Shown here: positions 60,785-64,000 of the stretch, piece by piece
Numbering within the stretch: the first letter of the stretch is position 1
Layout of the letters: each line of letters starts with the position of its first letter
Assembly (NCBI RefSeq): GCF_021646545.1
Contig: NZ_JAKIRP010000004.1
Coordinates: 248,001 to 312,000 of the forward strand
Source: Chitinophaga filiformis
Lineage (GTDB): Bacteria; Bacteroidota; Bacteroidia; Chitinophagales; Chitinophagaceae
DNA: 64,000 nt
Direction of reading: 5' to 3'
Notes under the pieces: model-generated
Told to the model about the DNA's origin: nothing
Seen by the model: only the letters and a program-made list of their open reading frames with translations
Databases searched by the model: none
Translations under genes and position numbers: made by a program

Positions 60785-62392
60785 ATGAACCGCTGGTTAC
60801 CCATACTACTAAGCCTTGCCGGTGCATTGCTGTTATGGGCCGCATGGCCAACCTCTCCCCTTACCTTGCTGATATTTATTGCGTTTATTCCGCTGCTGCG
60901 GATAACAGACCTTGTAACACACCGCGCTAAGTACTTCGGCTGTATCTTCCTGACGCTGTTCCTCTGGAATGTGGCCACCACCTGGTGGGTGGGCAATACC
61001 ACCGTACCCCTCAGCGGCGTGGCTGCTAACCTGATCAATACGCTGCTGATGAGCATCCCCCTGTTGGGATATCATCGCACAAAAGCACGGGTAGGGCAAA
61101 CAGCCGGTTATTTTGCACTGATAGTATATTGGTTGACGTTTGAATACATCCACCTCAACTGGGAATTCAGCTGGCCCTGGCTCAGCCTGGGTAATGTGTT
61201 TGCCATGCATCCGGGATGGGTGCAGTGGTATGAATATACCGGCGTAAGCGGTGGTACGCTGTGGGTGCTGCTTTGTAATATCCTCATCTATCACACCTGG
61301 CTGCAGCGCAGGCAGTACCCTGTACCGCTGGGTACTTTTCTGTGGAAAACAGGCTGGCAACCTGCCGTCGCTATTGTGATCCCGTTTCTACTCAGTTCGC
61401 TGGTACAGTATAGTTTCGAAGCGCCTAAAGGCCCTACTGCCCGGGTGGTGATCGTACAGCCTAATATTGACCCTTACGACAAATTTGCTGAAGAGAATGA
61501 GCGGATGCAGCTGGATAAACTACTGGCTTTATCTGCGCAGAAAACCGATAATACCACGGCATATATTATATGGCCGGAAACTGCGTTATTTACACATGGC
61601 GTGTGGGAAAATAAACTGACCTATGAGGACGAAACGGAGCAGATCAGGCAGTTCCTGAGACGTTACCCCAAGGCAACGCTGGTGAGTGGCGCAACCACCC
61701 TGAAACGCTATGATGTGATTGACGAAACGCCTAAAATGGCCCGCAGTACGGAAGACGGGACGCTCAGGTATGACGCATTCAATTCGGCTATCCAGCTGGA
61801 TACCTCCTACGGCGTACAGATCTATCATAAATCCAAACTGGTGCCCGGCGTGGAAATCATACCCTATGTGCGTTATCTCGCCTTTATGAAAGAACTGGCC
61901 CTGGATCTGGGTGGCATCACAGGAGGATATGGACATACTCCAGGCGTTGAACTGCTGGAAAATAATCGCACACACATTAAAGTATTGCCCACTATTTGCT
62001 ATGAATCTGTGTACGGTGAGTTTGTGGCAGAACATGTAAGAAGAGGCGCCAACCTGCTGTTTGTTATTACCAACGACGGCTGGTGGGGCAATACAGAAGG
62101 CCATCGCCAGCATGCACAATACGCCCGCCTGAGAGCTATCGAAACCCGGCGCTGGGTAGCCCGCAGCGCCAACACTGGTATTTCCTGTATCATAGACCCG
62201 ATGGGCAGGATGCAGCAGCCATTACCATACTGGAAAGAAGGAGTTATTGTCGGAAATGTAACACCGGGCGATACATTTACGTTCTACGTGAGGTTTGGGG
62301 ATCTTATATCCAAAGCAGCTGTTGCGTTCTGTATAATAATGATATTGTATAGTTTCTATCTGAAGTTCAGATTTTCAGTACCCAATTCCTGA
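60785..62392 (+). CDS. lnt: Apolipoprotein N-acyltransferase
   Basis: Lnt adds the third acyl chain to lipoproteins in the inner membrane. The 535-residue product has several N-terminal membrane helices (about 1-215) followed by a carbon-nitrogen hydrolase domain (about 225-495) and a terminal helix. The catalytic triad is visible: Glu in IIWPETALF, Lys in YHKSKLVPGVE and Cys in TICYESVYGEFV. The ATG at 60785 is used instead of a TTG at 60779. The hydrolase gene starts 17 bp downstream, so the two are probably co-transcribed. Confidence 0.95.
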   Translation: MNRWLPILLSLAGALLLWAAWPTSPLTLLIFIAFIPLLRITDLVTHRAKYFGCIFLTLFLWNVATTWWVGNTTVPLSGVAANLINTLLMSIPLLGYHRTKARVGQTAGYFALIVYWLTFEYIHLNWEFSWPWLSLGNVFAMHPGWVQWYEYTGVSGGTLWVLLCNILIYHTWLQRRQYPVPLGTFLWKTGWQPAVAIVIPFLLSSLVQYSFEAPKGPTARVVIVQPNIDPYDKFAEENERMQLDKLLALSAQKTDNTTAYIIWPETALFTHGVWENKLTYEDETEQIRQFLRRYPKATLVSGATTLKRYDVIDETPKMARSTEDGTLRYDAFNSAIQLDTSYGVQIYHKSKLVPGVEIIPYVRYLAFMKELALDLGGITGGYGHTPGVELLENNRTHIKVLPTICYESVYGEFVAEHVRRGANLLFVITNDGWWGNTEGHRQHAQYARLRAIETRRWVARSANTGISCIIDPMGRMQQPLPYWKEGVIVGNVTPGDTFTFYVRFGDLISKAAVAFCIIMILYSFYLKFRFSVPNS

Positions 62393-62409
62393 TTAAAAAA
62401 TTATTTCAC

Positions 62410-63195
62410 GTGTCCACTAAACCTTCGACCCAAAATAGCGATCTAAAGAATAAACCAGCAGTGCTGCTGATACATGGTTTCTCCGAGAACAACCAGATAT
62501 GGCAGCAACAACTGGCAGCCTTGAGCGAACAATTCTATGTAATAGCGCCTGACCTTCCCGGTACAGGCAATACGCCGGCAACAGACACGCTGAGCATGGA
62601 AAGCATGGCTGAATATGTGCAGGATCTTTTAAAAGCGGAAGGCATCTCCAAAGCAGTAGTGATAGGTCATTCCATGGGCGGCTACGTAGCCCTGGCGCTG
62701 GCAGAAAAATATCCCGCCCTCGTACAGGGACTGGGGTTGTTCCATTCTACCGCCGCGCCGGACAACGAAGAAAAAAAAGAAGCCCGGCGGAAATCTATCA
62801 ATATGATTGAGCAATATGGCAATGAGGCTTTTGTGAAACAGACAATGCCTAATATGTTCAGTCCCGCCTATAAAAAACAACATCCTGAACAAATAGAGTC
62901 GTATATTCAAATGTGTTTGCAATGCCCGCAGTCATCCCAGGTAGCTTATTACGAAGCAATGATGCAACGCCCTGACCGTACAGCAGTGCTATCATCTATC
63001 TCCGTACCTGTTTTGTTTGTGATAGGCAAAGACGATAATGCCGTACCCATGCAGAATGTGCTGCCGCAGGTATCCCTGCCCCGCATCAGCAGTATCTATA
63101 TATTTGAAGACACCGGACATATGGGAATGTGGGAAGTGCCGGAAGCCAGCACACAACTATTGGAACAGTTTATTCTTTTTTGCCAACAATATTGA
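62410..63195 (+). CDS. Alpha/beta hydrolase
   Basis: The 261-residue cytosolic protein has the alpha/beta-hydrolase fold: oxyanion-hole LLIHGFSENNQIW, nucleophile elbow GHSMGG near residue 97, an acidic VIGKDDNAVP and a catalytic His in EDTGHMGMWEVPE. Family members include esterases, lactonases and C-C hydrolases; the substrate is unknown. It starts with GTG, the only suitable start, 17 bp after lnt, and its stop is 2 bp before the next gene, so it belongs to an lnt operon. Confidence 0.9.
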   Translation: MSTKPSTQNSDLKNKPAVLLIHGFSENNQIWQQQLAALSEQFYVIAPDLPGTGNTPATDTLSMESMAEYVQDLLKAEGISKAVVIGHSMGGYVALALAEKYPALVQGLGLFHSTAAPDNEEKKEARRKSINMIEQYGNEAFVKQTMPNMFSPAYKKQHPEQIESYIQMCLQCPQSSQVAYYEAMMQRPDRTAVLSSISVPVLFVIGKDDNAVPMQNVLPQVSLPRISSIYIFEDTGHMGMWEVPEASTQLLEQFILFCQQY

Positions 63196-63197
63196 AC

Positions 63198-64000
63198 GTG
63201 AAAAGAACCCTTATACTGCTAATTATTCTTACCCTTGGATACGCTACACAAGCCTCCCACATCATCGGAGGAGAAATGTCGTATAAATACATCAGCCGCA
63301 ATGGCAACAACCTGACCTACCAGGTAACATTGAAGCTATTCCGTATTTGTGAGAGGGGGGATAATATAGCAGAATTACCGGAGGCTGTTTACTTTTCTCT
63401 TTTCAGTAAGGTAGACAATGGCGCATACGGCACCCCAATAGAAGTACCGCGCGCCAGTAAAGAAGTAAGGCAGCTGGGACAGGTAGATCCCTGCATCGTC
63501 AATCGCCCTGATATCTGTTTCCAGATAGGTACATATGTGCAGAATATCACCGTTCCTGTCAGCCCAATGGGATATACCGTCTCGTTCCAGAGCTGCTGCC
63601 GCGATAATACCATTGAAAATCTCATCGACACAAGAGACCCGAACAACGAACAAAACAGGCCCGGAAACGGCGCTACCTATTTCACGGAACTACCAGGTGA
63701 AGATGGTCAGCTGACCAACTCCAGCCCCACTTTTAAGAAAGATGAGGCAGTACTGGTATGTGCCAATAAACAATTCACTTACGACTTTTCTGCAACCGAT
63801 AGCGACAGCGACCAGCTCGTATATTCCTTCTGTGATGCTTATGGTGGCGGACAAACCACTCCTCAGGGCAGTTTACCACCTCCAGCCGTTGCCCCGCCTT
63901 ACGGAACGGTTCCTTATAAAAGCCCCTACTCGGGCGGCAGTCCGCTGGGGGCCGGAGCTACCATAGATCCGAACACCGGCATTATTTCCGGTATTGCACC
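63198..64000 (+). CDS. Large secreted surface protein, N-terminal part (cut by window edge)
   Basis: A GTG at 63198, 2 bp after the hydrolase stop, opens a frame that runs off the right edge (267 codons seen). It encodes a signal peptide (KRTLILLIILTLGYATQA), then SHIIGGEMSYKYISRNGN and TYQVTLKLFRIC, the usual opening of Bacteroidota PKD/CHU_C adhesin-like proteins, followed by a beta-rich region with paired cysteines (for example SCC) and a cadherin-like DFSATDSDSDQLVYSFCD motif. The C-terminal export domain should lie beyond the edge; if present, it would be a third T9SS surface protein here. Tight spacing to lnt and the hydrolase suggests one transcript. Confidence 0.85.
   Translation, partial: MKRTLILLIILTLGYATQASHIIGGEMSYKYISRNGNNLTYQVTLKLFRICERGDNIAELPEAVYFSLFSKVDNGAYGTPIEVPRASKEVRQLGQVDPCIVNRPDICFQIGTYVQNITVPVSPMGYTVSFQSCCRDNTIENLIDTRDPNNEQNRPGNGATYFTELPGEDGQLTNSSPTFKKDEAVLVCANKQFTYDFSATDSDSDQLVYSFCDAYGGGQTTPQGSLPPPAVAPPYGTVPYKSPYSGGSPLGAGATIDPNTGIISGIA

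Noticed and set aside
1..64000. tRNA, rRNA, transposase, integrase or phage genes
   Set aside because: A read of both strands showed no tRNA-like T-arm/CCA pattern, no rRNA sequence and no transposase or integrase motif.

Overview
The window is chromosomal DNA of a Bacteroidota bacterium, most likely Chitinophagaceae (Chitinophaga-like). The signs are type IX secretion (T9SS) cell-surface proteins with PKD repeats and a CHU_C/gliding-motility C-terminal domain paired with PorP/SprF barrels, repeated promoter boxes of the Bacteroidota form TAnnTTTG, a mitochondrial-type citrate synthase, and a long run of housekeeping genes whose sequences look like this phylum. No rRNA, tRNA, CRISPR array, transposase or prophage was recognised. 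The genus is an inference from overall character, not from a marker gene search.

Layout. 1-5.8 kb (minus): 3' part of fabI, recN, a TPR protein, a zinc-ribbon coiled-coil protein and a NIF3-family protein. 5.8-8 kb: M32 carboxypeptidase, convergent with a secreted rhodanese-thioredoxin fusion. 8.2-15.2 kb (plus): a 1623-residue PKD/CHU_C surface protein, its PorP/SprF partner, a peroxiredoxin and a tiny protein that is little more than a T9SS sorting domain. 15.3-19.8 kb: two 23S rRNA methyltransferases flanking grpE-dnaJ. 19.8-26.9 kb (minus): VWA protein, hpt, a LysM glucosaminidase, an O-methyltransferase, a LOG-family protein, a gene-poor 0.8 kb stretch and an outer-membrane barrel. 26.9-33.1 kb (minus): a second PKD/CHU_C protein plus PorP/SprF, followed by a GlcD-type oxidase. 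33.3-39.3 kb (minus): recG, citrate synthase, lptF/G-type permease, tgt. 39.5-42.7 kb (plus): glycosyltransferase, rsmG, then an ECF sigma factor with two small co-oriented genes. 42.8-49.2 kb (minus): a HEPN Abi-family protein, M1 peptidase, rsmI, purS, pssA and an aminopeptidase P. 49.6-55 kb (plus): pckA, folD, queE and a PorE-like OmpA protein. 55.1-57.1 kb: a lipoprotein acid phosphatase divergent from dprA. 57.1-58.9 kb: a repeat-rich intergenic region with four evenly spaced palindromes directly in front of a SatD-DUF3307 gene pair. 59-64 kb (plus): guaB, lnt, an alpha/beta hydrolase and the start of a third large surface protein.

How the genes fit together. Three groups relate to the cell surface and T9SS (two SprB/SprF-like modules, the PorE-like protein, the mini sorting-domain protein and the truncated adhesin at the right edge). 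A second theme is RNA modification and translation (rlmI, an RlmK-like enzyme, rsmG, rsmI, tgt, queE). A third is central and nucleotide metabolism (gltA, pckA, folD, hpt, purS, guaB). The most unusual regulatory structure is the array of four roughly 20-bp palindromes at 57471-57576 ending 8 bp before the SatD start codon. SatD carries a C-terminal helix-turn-helix-like segment and N-terminal motifs reminiscent of class III nucleotidyl cyclases, so an autoregulated signalling module is a reasonable hypothesis. Several genes (TPR gene, glcD, folD, queE) have the -7 promoter box only 3-4 nt before the ATG, which predicts leaderless mRNAs.
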